From an uncultured Pelagibacteraceae bacterium (lineage in GTDB: Bacteria > Pseudomonadota > Alphaproteobacteria > Pelagibacterales > Pelagibacteraceae): a stretch of DNA of 64,000 nucleotides. This document shows, piece after piece, positions 1-9,417 of the stretch. The notes under the pieces were generated by a model. That model saw nothing but the letters and a program-made list of their open reading frames with translations. It did not search any database and was not told the origin of the DNA. Where the stretch lies: contig CACHEU010000002.1 of NCBI GenBank assembly GCA_902578935.1, forward strand, positions 186,001-250,000, given 5' to 3'. Each line of letters begins with the position of its first letter. Positions within the stretch are counted from its first letter, which is position 1. Position numbers and translations under genes: made by a program.

Positions 1-874
1 GTACTTTATTTAAATCTAATTCAATTCCGAGTTTACCTTTTGATGCCATTTCTATGCTAGATGATGTTAATCCAGCTGCACCCATATCTTGTATAGATAT
101 AATGGAGTTATCTTTCATTAATTCTAGACAGGCTTCCAAAAGCAATTTTTCCGTAAAAGGATCTCCAACCTGAACAGTCGGTTTTTTTTCTTCAGAGTTT
201 TCATCAAATTCAGCTGAAGCCATGGTTGCTCCATGAATACCATCTCTTCCAGTTTTAGAACCAACGTAGACCACGGGTTTGTTCAAACCTTTGGCTTTAG
301 AATAAAAGATTTTATTTTTATTGGCATGACCAATTGCCATTGCATTTACCAAAATATTTTCGTTGTATGTACTGTTAAATTTAGTTTCGCCACCAACAGT
401 AGGTATACCTACTGAATTTCCATAACCACCAATTCCAGACACAACGCCACTTAATAAGTTTTGAGTTTTTTTGTTTTCAGGTGAACCAAAATGAATTGAG
501 TTCATCAGAGCAATAGGTCTTGCCCCCATAGTAAAAACATCTCTTAATATTCCACCAACACCAGTTGCAGCACCTTGATAAGGTTCAATAAAAGAAGGAT
601 GGTTATGACTCTCTATTTTAAAAACTATTGCATCATTGCCTCCTATATCGATAACACCTGCATTTTCACCGGGACCTTGAATTACAATATTATTTTTTGT
701 TGGTAGTTTTTTTAAATGAATTTTTGAAGATTTATAGGAACAATGTTCATTCCACATTGCGGAAAAAATTCCTAGTTCTAATAAATTTGGGTCTCTGCTT
801 AAAAGTTCTTTTATTTTTTTGTATTCTTCTGTCTTTAAACCGTGAGATTCTATCTGTTCTTTTGTAACAGTCAT
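1..874 (-). CDS. purL: Phosphoribosylformylglycinamidine synthase large subunit PurL (N-terminal part; runs off the window)
   Basis: PurL catalyses the ATP-dependent amination of FGAR to FGAM, step four of de novo purine synthesis, using ammonia delivered by PurQ with PurS as the bridging subunit. About 291 codons are visible from the start at 874. The translation shows the family's N-terminal [11 protein letters not shown] segment and the ATP/Mg-binding stretch [20 protein letters not shown], followed by GGILRD. The carboxy-terminal part lies beyond base 1. The start lies one base after the purQ stop, which fits translational coupling in the purine operon. The separate PurS/PurQ/PurL arrangement is the small-PurL type. 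Confidence 0.95.
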   Translation of the reverse strand, partial: MTVTKEQIESHGLKTEEYKKIKELLSRDPNLLELGIFSAMWNEHCSYKSSKIHLKKLPTKNNIVIQGPGENAGVIDIGGNDAIVFKIESHNHPSFIEPYQGAATGVGGILRDVFTMGARPIALMNSIHFGSPENKKTQNLLSGVVSGIGGYGNSVGIPTVGGETKFNSTYNENILVNAMAIGHANKNKIFYSKAKGLNKPVVYVGSKTGRDGIHGATMASAEFDENSEEKKPTVQVGDPFTEKLLLEACLELMKDNSIISIQDMGAAGLTSSSIEMASKGKLGIELDLNKV

Positions 875-875
875 A

Positions 876-1553
876 TTAATTCATCAAACTCAAAAATAAA
901 CCCAAACCATCTTCACCCGATAAAATTTTATCAGCCATTCTTTCAGGATGAGGCATCATTCCTAGAATATTTTTATTTTTATTAAAAATACCAGCAATAT
1001 TATTTATAGATCCATTTGGATTTGATTTTAGATTAATATTTCCTTTTTCATCACAATATTTAATTGGTATCAACTCGTTATTTTCTAGCTCTTCTAAATG
1101 TTTTTTGTTAGTGAAATAGTTACCTTCGTTATGCGCAATATTTAATTTTAATATTTCATCACTTTTATATTTATTAAAAAATTTATTTTTATTTGACTGA
1201 ACTTTTACAAGTATATCTTTTGAAATAAATTTTAATCCAGAATTTCTTAATAAAGCACCCTGTAATAATCCACACTCGATTAAAATTTGAAATCCATTAC
1301 AGATTCCCAAAACTAAAGCGCCCTTTTTTCCAGCGCTGATTACTTCTGATAATATATTAGATTTTGCTGCTATCGCTCCCGATCTCAGATAATCTCCGTA
1401 TGAAAAACCTCCAGGAACTACAATTAGATCTGACTTTGGCAGTTCAGTTTCCTTGTGCCAGACCATTGAATTTTTGAACTGAAGTCTTTCTAGAGCCACA
1501 GCAACATCTCTATCGCAATTTGATCCAGGAAAAACTATGACAGATGATTTCAT
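876..1553 (-). CDS. purQ: Phosphoribosylformylglycinamidine synthase, glutaminase subunit PurQ
   Basis: This 225-residue class I glutamine amidotransferase hydrolyses glutamine and channels ammonia to PurL. The opening [12 protein letters not shown] is typical of PurQ. The nucleophile is Cys85 in LGICNGFQ, and the His202/Glu204 pair sits in MMPHPERM near the C-terminus, so the triad is complete. The length matches the family (about 220-230). The start overlaps the end of purS by 4 bases (ATGA), and the stop is one base before purL. Confidence 0.96.
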   Translation of the reverse strand: MKSSVIVFPGSNCDRDVAVALERLQFKNSMVWHKETELPKSDLIVVPGGFSYGDYLRSGAIAAKSNILSEVISAGKKGALVLGICNGFQILIECGLLQGALLRNSGLKFISKDILVKVQSNKNKFFNKYKSDEILKLNIAHNEGNYFTNKKHLEELENNELIPIKYCDEKGNINLKSNPNGSINNIAGIFNKNKNILGMMPHPERMADKILSGEDGLGLFLSLMN

Positions 1554-1792
1554 TCTGCTTTGTTAATTTTAAAATCTTCAATAATCTGATTTGCCAGTAA
1601 TTTTTCACACATTTCTTTAACCTGGCTCTCAGCCTTTGCAGAATCTTTTTCATTCATATCTATTTCAAAGAATTTTCCTTGTCTCACTTGATTTAAATTT
1701 TTAATACCCATGTTTTTTAGTGTTTGACCAACCACTTTACCCTGAGGGTCTAGCACATCTTTTTTCAAAGTGACTGTTACTGCAAATTTCAA
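1550..1792 (-). CDS. purS: Phosphoribosylformylglycinamidine synthase subunit PurS
   Basis: PurS is the small (here 80-residue) subunit that bridges PurQ and PurL in the FGAM synthase complex. The protein has the expected beginning with V.VTLK..VLDPQGK followed by a conserved VRQGKFFEI segment, and its length is typical. It lies between purC (one base away) and purQ (4-base overlap), which is the usual alphaproteobacterial order purC-purS-purQ-purL. Confidence 0.95.
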   Translation of the reverse strand: MKFAVTVTLKKDVLDPQGKVVGQTLKNMGIKNLNQVRQGKFFEIDMNEKDSAKAESQVKEMCEKLLANQIIEDFKINKAE

Positions 1793-1793
1793 T

Positions 1794-2579
1794 TTATTTT
1801 TTCTTGAATTTTATTGATGTGGGTTTCTTGAAGTTTACTTCACTAATATTAGTTGTTTCAGGTACTATACCCAATCTTCTAGCAACTTCTTGGTATGCTT
1901 GAATAATATTGCCAAGGTCTTTTCTAAATCTATCTTTATCTAGTTTTTTTTCACTCTTAATGTCCCAAAGCCTACAAGTGTCAGGACTTATTTCATCTGC
2001 AAGAATAACTTCCTTTTTGTCACCTTGCCATATTCTTCCAAACTCTAATTTAAAATCTACAAGTTTAATTCCAACTCCTCTAAACATACCAGACATAAAG
2101 TCATTTATTCTAAAAGTCATATCTTCAATAGTTTTTATCTCGTCTTCTGTTGCCCAATTAAAAGCAAATATATGTTCTTTTGCAATTAACGGATCATCCA
2201 GCTCATCTTTTTTGTAACAAAATTCTAACAAAGGTTTTTCTAAAACTGTACCATCAGTTACACCAAGTCTTCTTGTTAGGGAGCCCGTAGCTATATTTCT
2301 GACTATCACCTCTATCGGTATAATCTCAACCAACTTGATCAATTGTTCTCTCATATTTAATCTTTTAATCAGGTGGGTTTTAATACCAACTTGATTTAAA
2401 TTGTTTAGAATATGTTCTGATATTCTATTATTGAGAACTCCTTTCCCTTCAACAGTAGCCTGTTTCTTGTTATTAAAGGCCGTTGCATCATCTTTGAAAT
2501 GTTGGATAGCTAAACCTTTTTCCTTGGTTTCGTATATGATTTTTGCTTTTCCTTCGTAAAGCTTCTTACCTTTATTCAT
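1794..2579 (-). CDS. purC: Phosphoribosylaminoimidazole-succinocarboxamide synthase (SAICAR synthetase)
   Basis: PurC condenses CAIR with aspartate, using ATP, in purine synthesis. The 261-residue protein opens with [14 protein letters not shown] and contains [13 protein letters not shown] (around residue 95) and the [10 protein letters not shown] / [12 protein letters not shown] stretch (around residues 175-205), all diagnostic of the family. It overlaps purB by 4 bases at its start and is followed one base later by purS. Confidence 0.96.
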   Translation of the reverse strand: MNKGKKLYEGKAKIIYETKEKGLAIQHFKDDATAFNNKKQATVEGKGVLNNRISEHILNNLNQVGIKTHLIKRLNMREQLIKLVEIIPIEVIVRNIATGSLTRRLGVTDGTVLEKPLLEFCYKKDELDDPLIAKEHIFAFNWATEDEIKTIEDMTFRINDFMSGMFRGVGIKLVDFKLEFGRIWQGDKKEVILADEISPDTCRLWDIKSEKKLDKDRFRKDLGNIIQAYQEVARRLGIVPETTNISEVNFKKPTSIKFKKK

Positions 2580-3874
2580 TTTTTTCTCAAAACTCTTTTG
2601 AAAATTACATCAATTTTTCTTGTGTGATAATTGAAATCAAATAATTTTTTCAAATTACTAACAGATATTTTTCTCATAATTGTCTTATCTTTAAGCAAAG
2701 TATCATGGAAAGAAGTGTTATTTTCAAGAGATTTGAGAGCACATTTTTGAACCATTCTGTAGGCTAATTCTCGCTTTATCCCTTTTGAAGTTAGCTCTAA
2801 CAAAATTCTTTGTGAAAAAAACAAACCCTTAGTTAAGTCTAAATTTTTTTTCATATTTTTTGAATTAATTCTCATTGATTTTACTATTTCATTCAGTCTG
2901 TTTAATGCAAAGTCTAAAGTTATAGTAGAGTCTGGTCCTATATTTCTTTCTACACTTGAATGAGAAATATCTCTTTCGTGCCATAATGCTACGTTTTCCA
3001 AAGCAGGTATTACGTTTCCTCTCACAAGCCTAGCCAAACCTGTAAGGTTTTCACTGAGTACTGGATTTTTTTTGTGAGGCATTGCTGAAGAGCCCATTTG
3101 TTTATTTTTGAAAAATTCTTCAACCTCTGAAACTTCTGTTCTTTGTAAATGACGTATTTCGATAGCAAGTCTTTCTATGGAACTAGCAATAATTCCTAAT
3201 ACAGAAAAAAAGTAAGCATGTCGATCTCTAGGAATAATCTGTGTAGATATTGGCTCTACATTTAATTTTAATTTTTTTGCAACAAATTTTTCAATTCTTG
3301 GATCAACATTAGCAAAAGTTCCAACCGCACCCGATATTGCACATGTTGATATTTGTTTAATGGCGTTATTTAAACGATCATAGTTTCTAGAAAATTCTCC
3401 ATAAAAAGTTAACATTTTTAAACCAAACGTTGTTGGTTCCGCGTGAATTCCATGGCTTCTGCCCATGCACAGAGTATATTTATGCTTAATAGATTGTTTT
3501 TTTATAGACTTTAATAATTTTTCAATATCATTTAACAAAATTAATCCTGATTGTTTTAATTGTAGATTAAAAGCGGTATCTAAAACATCAGAAGAAGTCA
3601 TGCCTTTATGCAAAAATCTTCCCTCTTTTCCCGTTTTTTGAGTTATTGAAGTTAAAAAGGCAATTACATCATGTCTAACTTTATTTTCTATTGATGCAAT
3701 TTTTTTTACATTAATTTTTGATTTTGATTTTACCTTCTTTACAACACCTCTAGGAATTATCTTAAATTTTTCCATTGCCTCTGCTGCAGCAAGCTCTATG
3801 TCTAACCAAATCTTATATCTATTCTGGTCTTCCCATATTTGTTTTAATTCTTTTCTTGAGTATCTGTCTATCAT
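2576..3874 (-). CDS. purB: Adenylosuccinate lyase
   Basis: PurB catalyses two fumarate-releasing steps, SAICAR to AICAR and adenylosuccinate to AMP. The 432-residue protein has the fumarase/aspartase superfamily signature [11 protein letters not shown] near residue 260, an [15 protein letters not shown] segment carrying a conserved His, and the [14 protein letters not shown] segment. The length is normal. Start and stop each overlap a neighbour by 4 bases (map upstream, purC downstream), so it is probably co-transcribed with both. Confidence 0.96.
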   Translation of the reverse strand: MIDRYSRKELKQIWEDQNRYKIWLDIELAAAEAMEKFKIIPRGVVKKVKSKSKINVKKIASIENKVRHDVIAFLTSITQKTGKEGRFLHKGMTSSDVLDTAFNLQLKQSGLILLNDIEKLLKSIKKQSIKHKYTLCMGRSHGIHAEPTTFGLKMLTFYGEFSRNYDRLNNAIKQISTCAISGAVGTFANVDPRIEKFVAKKLKLNVEPISTQIIPRDRHAYFFSVLGIIASSIERLAIEIRHLQRTEVSEVEEFFKNKQMGSSAMPHKKNPVLSENLTGLARLVRGNVIPALENVALWHERDISHSSVERNIGPDSTITLDFALNRLNEIVKSMRINSKNMKKNLDLTKGLFFSQRILLELTSKGIKRELAYRMVQKCALKSLENNTSFHDTLLKDKTIMRKISVSNLKKLFDFNYHTRKIDVIFKRVLRKK

Positions 3875-4647
3875 ATTTTGTATGGAGGAAAATTTAGCCC
3901 TTTTTTTGAGGAAGTAAATATTTCATAACCCTTATCAGTTATACCAATAGTGTGTTCAAATTGTGCGGATAATTTTTTGTCTTTAGTAACTGCTGTCCAA
4001 CCATCATTTAATACTTTTGTCTCATAATTACCTTCATTTATCATGGGCTCAATTGTAAAAATCATGCCAGTTTTTATTTCATCCCCTGTTTTGGGCTCGC
4101 CATAATGCAATATGTTTGGAGGTTGATGAAAGTTTTTTCCAGTTCCATGGCCACAGAAATCTCTAACAACAGAGAATCCCTGTGACTCAACATGTTTTTG
4201 AATAACAGAGCCAATATCCCCAACTTGAATCCCATTCTTTAATATTTTTATAGATTTACTCATTGCTTCATAAGTTGTCTTTACTAATTTTTTTGCTTTA
4301 ATGGAAACTTCTCCAACGAAATACATTCTGCTTGTATCACCATGCCATCCATTTTTTAATGCAGTTACATCAACATTAACTATGTCTCCTTCTTTCAAAA
4401 TTTTATCTTTTGGTATTCCATGACAAACAGTGTGGTTTGGAGAAGTACAACAAGACTTTGGAAAACCTCTATAAAATAATGGTGCTGAATAAGCTTTGTT
4501 GTCGTTAATAAATTCAAAACACAATTTATCAATCTCATCAGTTTTTATTCCTGGTTTTACAATCTTTGTAACTTCATCTAAAGCTCCAGAGGCTATAGCG
4601 CCGGCTTTTCTTGTTCCGTCAAAAGCTTCAATCATTTTATCTGTCAT
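3871..4647 (-). CDS. map: Methionine aminopeptidase type I
   Basis: Map removes the initiator methionine from nascent proteins in the cytoplasm. The 258-residue protein has all five dinuclear metal ligands: Asp93, Asp104, His167 (in CGHGTG), Glu200 and Glu231. The substrate-pocket histidine region NHTVCHGIP is also present. There is no N-terminal extension, so it is the bacterial type Ia form. It overlaps sfsA upstream by 11 bases and purB downstream by 4, placing it at the head of the purine genes. Confidence 0.96.
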   Translation of the reverse strand: MTDKMIEAFDGTRKAGAIASGALDEVTKIVKPGIKTDEIDKLCFEFINDNKAYSAPLFYRGFPKSCCTSPNHTVCHGIPKDKILKEGDIVNVDVTALKNGWHGDTSRMYFVGEVSIKAKKLVKTTYEAMSKSIKILKNGIQVGDIGSVIQKHVESQGFSVVRDFCGHGTGKNFHQPPNILHYGEPKTGDEIKTGMIFTIEPMINEGNYETKVLNDGWTAVTKDKKLSAQFEHTIGITDKGYEIFTSSKKGLNFPPYKI

Positions 4648-5347
4648 TTAATAAAATTTTTATTTTGTTATTTATTTTTATTCCTTTGTTAGAAAATTTA
4701 CAATCATAACAAAGGACTTTAATGTTTTTTTTTAAAGCATCTTTAAATACCCTGGAATATTCAGGGTCAATATCAGAAGCAATGCCGAAGGATCTGCAGT
4801 TTTCTATTTGAATCAAGAACATCAAGTAACTTTCATATCCTTGCTTGTTAGCCAACATAAGGTTTTCCAGATGTTTCTTTCCTCTATTTGTTACTGAATC
4901 AGGAAATTCAGCATGTCCTTTTCTTCTACTAAGAGTGACACTTTTGACTTCTAAGAATGCTTTTTTGTCATTTTTTGTATCATTTAAAAGAAAGTCAAAC
5001 CTAGTATTAGCCCCAAATTTTTTTTCAGGTCTTATAAAGTTATACCCATTTAAATTTTCAACTAATTTTTTTTCTAAAGACTCATGGACTATTTTATTTG
5101 TTATATGAGTGTTGATACAAAATTTAGTGTTATCAACCTCTATGATTTGCAGGGTATATTTTAATTTCCTATTCTGATTATTAGATTCCGTGATCCATGC
5201 ACGATTTCCTTTTTCTAAAAGTTTAAACATTGATCCAGGATTTGGACAGTGTGCAGTAATAATTTTATTTCCTAACTTAATATCTGCAAAGAATCGCTTA
5301 TATCTTTTTATTAAAACTCCTGGTATTAATTTGTTCTCAAAATCCAT
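4637..5347 (-). CDS. sfsA: SfsA family protein (sugar fermentation stimulation homologue)
   Basis: The 236-residue protein matches SfsA throughout: KRFFADI near the start, TAHCPNPGSM around residues 31-40, FLEVKSVTL around residue 135 and FPDSVTNRGKKHL around residue 150. The E-x-K in the core resembles the nuclease-like fold proposed for the family. The biochemical role is unsettled; E. coli SfsA has been described as a DNA-binding regulator of maltose metabolism. It is the first gene of the minus-strand run, and only 20 bases separate it from the divergent CinA-like gene, so its promoter must overlap coding sequence. Confidence 0.9.
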   Translation of the reverse strand: MDFENKLIPGVLIKRYKRFFADIKLGNKIITAHCPNPGSMFKLLEKGNRAWITESNNQNRKLKYTLQIIEVDNTKFCINTHITNKIVHESLEKKLVENLNGYNFIRPEKKFGANTRFDFLLNDTKNDKKAFLEVKSVTLSRRKGHAEFPDSVTNRGKKHLENLMLANKQGYESYLMFLIQIENCRSFGIASDIDPEYSRVFKDALKKNIKVLCYDCKFSNKGIKINNKIKILLNDR

Positions 5348-5367
5348 TTTTTTAATATTATCAAATT

Positions 5368-6129
5368 ATGGTAAGAAAAAGTAAAAAAATTACTGCTGCA
5401 ATACTAGTTATTGGCAATGAGATTTTATCTGGAAGAACAGCGGATCAAAACGTTTCTTATTTAGCCTCATGGCTTAATAATAGTTTGGGAATTAAAATTG
5501 GAGAAGTCAGGATTGTACCAGATATTGAAAGCAAAATAATAAAAAGCGTTTTAACTTTAAGCAAAAGTTATAATTATGTTTTAACAACAGGTGGAATAGG
5601 ACCAACTCATGATGATATTACTTCAAAATCAATATCAAAAGCTTTTAAAAAAAAATATACTTACCACAAAGAAGCTTACAGCATATTAAAAAAATATTAT
5701 GGAGAAAAAAATTTTAATGATCCTAGAAAAAAAATGGCAAAAATGCCAGAAGGTGCAAAATTAGTTTTTAACCCTTCTAGTGCAGCACCTGGATTTGTAA
5801 TCAAAAATGTTATTTCCCTTCCTGGAGTTCCTTCAATATTAAGGTCTATGACCGATAACTTGAGGAAATATTTAAAACCAGGATTAAAAACTTATAGTTT
5901 AACAGTGAGCGTAGAGACGATAGAAAGTAATATTGCAAAAGAATTAGAAACAGTTCAAAAAAAATATAAAAAACTTGTTGAGATAGGCAGTTATCCTTTT
6001 TTTAGGCTTGGAAAAATAGGCATTTCGATTGTTATAAGATCTACAAATAAAATTAGTTTACAATCTTGCCACAAAGCTATTATTAAGATGTTAAGAAATA
6101 AAAAAATAAAAATTTTTAGAGGAATTTAA
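5368..6129 (+). CDS. Stand-alone CinA/MoaB-type molybdopterin-binding domain protein
   Basis: The 253-residue protein begins with AAILVIGNEILSGRTAD and contains TTGGIGPTHDDITSKSI near residues 72-88, both hallmarks of the MoCF-biosynthesis (MoaB/Mog/CinA N-terminal) fold. It lacks the C-terminal nicotinamide-nucleotide deamidase domain of full CinA, which is the short form common in alphaproteobacteria. Members of this short family have been linked to nucleotide pyrophosphatase activity, but the substrate cannot be told from sequence. The start ATG lies 20 bases from divergent sfsA. Its stop codon overlaps the next start. Confidence 0.85.
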   Translation: MVRKSKKITAAILVIGNEILSGRTADQNVSYLASWLNNSLGIKIGEVRIVPDIESKIIKSVLTLSKSYNYVLTTGGIGPTHDDITSKSISKAFKKKYTYHKEAYSILKKYYGEKNFNDPRKKMAKMPEGAKLVFNPSSAAPGFVIKNVISLPGVPSILRSMTDNLRKYLKPGLKTYSLTVSVETIESNIAKELETVQKKYKKLVEIGSYPFFRLGKIGISIVIRSTNKISLQSCHKAIIKMLRNKKIKIFRGI

Positions 6130-6554
6130 TGTTGTATTTTGCTTTCGGAAGTAACCTTTATCAAAAACAAATGAAAAAACGATGTAAAGATTCAAAATAC
6201 ATAGGGTGTCATAAATTAAAAGGTTACAAACTTGTTTTTAGGCACATGTATTATGGCGGCGGTGTTGCTGATGTGGAGAGAAAAAAAAATAGCACGGTTT
6301 TAGGCGCGATATACAAAATAAGTAAGAAAGATGAAAAAAAACTAGATGTTTATGAAGACTTTCCCCATGTTTACATCAAGAAATATTTTAAGATTTTGGG
6401 AAAAAAAGTAATGTTTTATTACATGCCAAAAAAAAGCAAACCTATTCCGCCTAGCAAAAGATATTTAAATTTAATTATAAAAGGTTACAGAGACTGTGGT
6501 TATAGAAATAATTATATTATTATTTCAAAGAACAGAAAAATAAAAGTTAGATGA
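6129..6554 (+). CDS. Gamma-glutamylcyclotransferase-like protein (AIG2/GGCT fold)
   Basis: The 141-residue protein starts with LYFAFGSNLYQKQMKKRC, the GGCT/AIG2 fold signature in which the YGSN-type loop binds the gamma-glutamyl group. A candidate catalytic glutamate is in DVYEDFPHVY (around residues 76-85). Family members release 5-oxoproline from gamma-glutamyl compounds, or in antibiotic clusters remove gamma-glutamyl protecting groups. The substrate here is unknown. It overlaps the CinA-like gene by one base and the GT17-like gene by 4, so the three probably share a transcript. Confidence 0.78.
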   Translation: MLYFAFGSNLYQKQMKKRCKDSKYIGCHKLKGYKLVFRHMYYGGGVADVERKKNSTVLGAIYKISKKDEKKLDVYEDFPHVYIKKYFKILGKKVMFYYMPKKSKPIPPSKRYLNLIIKGYRDCGYRNNYIIISKNRKIKVR

Positions 6555-7447
6555 AAATTTTTGACTGTTTTATGTATCTTGATGAAGATGTAGTTTTGGA
6601 TCTTCGTCTTAACTGCCTAAATAATTATATAGACAAATTTGTAATAGTAGAGAGCAAGTTTACCCACAGTGGTGAAAAAAGAGAGTTAAATTTCGATATT
6701 AAAAACTTTGAAAAATTTAAAGAGAAAATAATCTATTTAGTTTTGGATCATGAGCCCACTGATATTCAAAAGATCAATGATGGCGATGATGAAAAAACTA
6801 AAAATAGTAAATATATTTTAAATGGTATGAGAAGAGATTTCTGTCAAAGAAATTTTATTGTTAATGGTTTAAAAGAATCAAAAGATGATGATTTTATTTT
6901 AATTTCCGATTTGGATGAAATTCCAAAGCTAGACAATATAGATTTGCATTCAATAAAAGAAAAGTTTGTTTTTTTTAAACAGAAAATGTTTTATTACAAG
7001 TTTAATCTTTGTTCAAAATCTGTGATTTGGACAGGTACGCGCGGTTGTAAGAAAAAGTACTTCAAATCCCCTCAGTGGCTAAGAAATATAAAGGGCAGAT
7101 CTTATCCAAAATGGCGACTAGATATTATTTTTTCAAAAAATAAGTATTCAGATATTAATTTTATTCAAAATGGTGGTTGGCATTTTTCATACATTAAAAC
7201 ACCAGAGGATATTGAAAAAAAACTTAAATCTTATGCACATCACAGAGAGTACGACCTAAATTCCTTAGGCATACAAAAAATAAAGAATAAAATACAAAAT
7301 AAAGAGAGCATATATGATTTAAAAACCGATATGAGAAAATCTAAATTTGATAGTGGACAAAAATTAACAGTGTTGGAAACAAATGAATTGCCAGTCTATA
7401 TTCAAAATAATTTAGACAAATATAAACAATGGTTGGAGCAAAGATAA
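6551..7447 (+). CDS. Glycosyltransferase family 17 (GnT-III-like)
   Basis: The 298-residue protein begins FDCFMYLDEDVVLDLRLN and continues with VIVESKFTHSG, the pattern of GT17, the family of eukaryotic beta-1,4-mannosyl-glycoprotein N-acetylglucosaminyltransferase. It has a DxD-type metal/nucleotide-sugar motif at Asp120-Leu-Asp122 (SDLDEIP). A C-terminal GGWHFSY segment is followed by a helix with AHHREY, also typical. No signal peptide or membrane segment is seen, so it probably acts on the cytoplasmic side. The acceptor and sugar are unknown, and bacterial members usually sit among surface-glycan genes, as here. Confidence 0.82.
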   Translation: MKIFDCFMYLDEDVVLDLRLNCLNNYIDKFVIVESKFTHSGEKRELNFDIKNFEKFKEKIIYLVLDHEPTDIQKINDGDDEKTKNSKYILNGMRRDFCQRNFIVNGLKESKDDDFILISDLDEIPKLDNIDLHSIKEKFVFFKQKMFYYKFNLCSKSVIWTGTRGCKKKYFKSPQWLRNIKGRSYPKWRLDIIFSKNKYSDINFIQNGGWHFSYIKTPEDIEKKLKSYAHHREYDLNSLGIQKIKNKIQNKESIYDLKTDMRKSKFDSGQKLTVLETNELPVYIQNNLDKYKQWLEQR

Positions 7448-7450
7448 ATT

Positions 7451-8365
7451 ATGAATTCTAATGCAATCGTAACTCTTGCTGATTCTAATTATTTTGAACT
7501 TCTACAAGAACTTATTGACTCAATAAAAGCTCATGAACAAAGTAAAACTGTTTCAATATGTGTTTTGGATGCCGGATTAACTGCGGAACAGTCAACAATT
7601 TTAAAGCAGAAAGTTCACTCAATTAAAAAGGCTGAATGGGACATAGAGGTTCCAGGCTATAAAGTTGCTGGCAAAGAATGGTTGAAGAGTCAGGTATCAA
7701 GAGCTTTTTTGCCAAAATATTTTCCAGAATTTAACAAATATCTTTGGATTGATTGTGATGCATGGGTAAGTGATTGGAGTACGGTAGAAATGTATTTCGA
7801 AGCTTGTAAGAATGGAAAGCTTGGGATCACACAGTCAGTCGGCCAAGGATATAGAGTTTTGTCAAAAGTAAACTGGTTGTTTGGAAAATTGGCTTTAATT
7901 AAATCGCAAAATTATAAGCATGCAAAAAAATCAGGTTTTTCCGAGTCAACAGCAAGAAAAATTGCTTTTGCTCCACATATAAATATTGGAGTTTTTTCAC
8001 TTGAGAAAAATTCAAGTTGCTGGAAAGTCTGGCAGGATCTTTTAAAAAAAGCATTATCTTCAGGAAAAGTTTTTGGATCAGAAGGTTTGGCAATGAATAT
8101 TGCTGTTTATGACTCAAATGTGGATGTAGAATTTTTGCCTTTATATTGTAATTGGATAGCCAGCAATGTTTTGCCGAAATACGATCAAGATAATGATACT
8201 TTTGTAGAGCCATATCTTCCACATAACAAAATTGGAATTATGCATTTAGCAGCAGGCATATGGGTTGGAAAAAATGATATGAGATTAAATAAGAATATAA
8301 AAATCAAAATTAAGACCTTGCAGGGCAAAGACATAGATAAAAGTTTAAGATATGAAAGCAGTTAA
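7451..8365 (+). CDS. GT8-like (GT-A fold) glycosyltransferase
   Basis: The 304-residue cytosolic protein starts NAIVTLADSNYFELLQELIDSI, a beta-alpha nucleotide-sugar-binding opening, and has a clear DxD motif at Asp101-Cys-Asp103 in YLWIDCDAWV. A late IGIMHLAAGIW segment resembles the HxxG..KPW-type region of GT8 enzymes. The donor and acceptor cannot be assigned. It is three bases downstream of the GT17-like gene and overlaps the SGNH gene by 14 bases, so these genes are likely to function in one surface-polymer pathway. Confidence 0.7.
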   Translation: MNSNAIVTLADSNYFELLQELIDSIKAHEQSKTVSICVLDAGLTAEQSTILKQKVHSIKKAEWDIEVPGYKVAGKEWLKSQVSRAFLPKYFPEFNKYLWIDCDAWVSDWSTVEMYFEACKNGKLGITQSVGQGYRVLSKVNWLFGKLALIKSQNYKHAKKSGFSESTARKIAFAPHINIGVFSLEKNSSCWKVWQDLLKKALSSGKVFGSEGLAMNIAVYDSNVDVEFLPLYCNWIASNVLPKYDQDNDTFVEPYLPHNKIGIMHLAAGIWVGKNDMRLNKNIKIKIKTLQGKDIDKSLRYESS

Positions 8366-9320
8366 GTTTCTTAAATATATACCAATAATATTAATTAATT
8401 ACGTATTAATTTTTTTTCTAGTTTACATAATTAGTGGTTTTTTACTTATCAAAAATGTTACTACAAAAAATAAATTAATTACAGAATACCAAAGAAATTT
8501 TTATCTTCATGGAGGTCTAAGAAACATTTGGCAGAGTCGAGAGGAATGTGTAGAATTTGATGAGGATCTTGTTTTTATTCCCAAGATAGCTAGTTGCAAT
8601 TTTAAGAACCTTGAATTTGAAACCAAAGTAACATTTGATGACTTTGGAAGATATTCAAAACATCCTTTGTCAGAGAAGAAGGGAATTGCGGTTATCGGAG
8701 ATTCACACGCAATGGGCTGGGGGGTAAACGATGATGAAACTTTTTCACATTTGTTAGAAAAAAAAATTCAAAGACCGGTCTACAATCTTGCGGTATCAGG
8801 CTATGGGACAGTAAGAGAAATTATGAGATTAGAAAAATCTAATCTATTAGATAAAGTTGACACTATTATTATACAGTACTGTTACAATGATATTGGAGAA
8901 AACTTAGATTTCAAAAAAAATAGCTATGAAGTTGCTAAGGAAAAATTTAGCATGATGGTGACAAGTAAACCGGTAAGCAATTATAGAAAATTAAGAAAAG
9001 CAGTTAGATATTCAGCAACAATACCATTTGATATAATTACGAAAAAAAATCAGCTTTTAGATTTTGAAGGACATAAAATGGTACTTTTTGATGTTTTAAA
9101 AAATTATCCAAATTTAAATGATAAAAAAATAATAATCTTGTATGTAAATGGTTTTGATATGAAATTTTTTAATTTTCCAAAAGGCAAATCTGAGAAAATG
9201 GACAATGTTTACTTTTTAGACATGAATATAGGCAAAGAGTATTTTTTTAAAATTGATGGACACCTGAGTCCATATGGACATTCTTTTATTGCCGAAGAGA
9301 TATCAAAAAATTTGAATTAA
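8352..9320 (+). CDS. Membrane-anchored SGNH/GDSL-type hydrolase or O-acyltransferase
   Basis: The 322-residue protein has one N-terminal membrane segment (about residues 8-33), then a soluble SGNH domain likely facing the periplasm. Block I is GDSH with the nucleophile at Ser118. A QYCYNDIGEN segment provides the block III Asn-Asp. Block V is DGHLSPYGH with Asp302 and His304. The triad is thus complete. SGNH proteins of this layout remove or transfer acyl groups on glycans or lipids. It overlaps the upstream glycosyltransferase by 14 bases, which supports a role in glycan decoration. The substrate is inferred only from context. Confidence 0.75.
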   Translation: MKAVKFLKYIPIILINYVLIFFLVYIISGFLLIKNVTTKNKLITEYQRNFYLHGGLRNIWQSREECVEFDEDLVFIPKIASCNFKNLEFETKVTFDDFGRYSKHPLSEKKGIAVIGDSHAMGWGVNDDETFSHLLEKKIQRPVYNLAVSGYGTVREIMRLEKSNLLDKVDTIIIQYCYNDIGENLDFKKNSYEVAKEKFSMMVTSKPVSNYRKLRKAVRYSATIPFDIITKKNQLLDFEGHKMVLFDVLKNYPNLNDKKIIILYVNGFDMKFFNFPKGKSEKMDNVYFLDMNIGKEYFFKIDGHLSPYGHSFIAEEISKNLN

Positions 9321-9346
9321 TATTCTAATTGAGTATTTGTGGATTT

Positions 9347-9352
9347 TATAAT
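9347..9352 (+). promoter_or_regulatory. Candidate -10 element upstream of the tRNA-Leu fragment
   Basis: A perfect TATAAT followed by AAACA lies 28 bases before the truncated tRNA copy. The same TATAATAAACA string lies 29 bases before the intact tRNA-Leu. The shared element suggests that the promoter was duplicated with the tRNA 5' half and could now drive the cargo genes. No convincing -35 hexamer is visible at 17 bases. Confidence 0.45.
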
Positions 9353-9374
9353 AAACATATTAAAAGCAAGCAAA

Positions 9375-9417
9375 GCCCTCGTGGTGAAATGGTAGACGCA
9401 AAGGACTTAAAATTCCT
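9375..9417 (+). pseudogene. Truncated 5' half of tRNA-Leu(UAA)
   Basis: This 43-base segment matches the first 43 bases of the intact tRNA-Leu at 11623 with two differences (G for A at 9398 and T for C at 9414). It covers the acceptor 5' strand, D arm and anticodon arm up to the 3' strand of the anticodon stem, then stops. No variable arm, T arm or 3' acceptor follows, so it cannot make a tRNA. The ATG of the next gene starts at the following base. It is the left repeat of the two-gene islet. Confidence 0.85.

Noticed and set aside
233..415. Short plus-strand open frame
   Set aside because: It lies antisense within purL and shows no recognisable features.
9375..9417. A second functional tRNA-Leu gene
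   Set aside because: Only the 5' half is present. No variable arm, T arm or 3' acceptor strand follows, and a protein gene begins at the next base.
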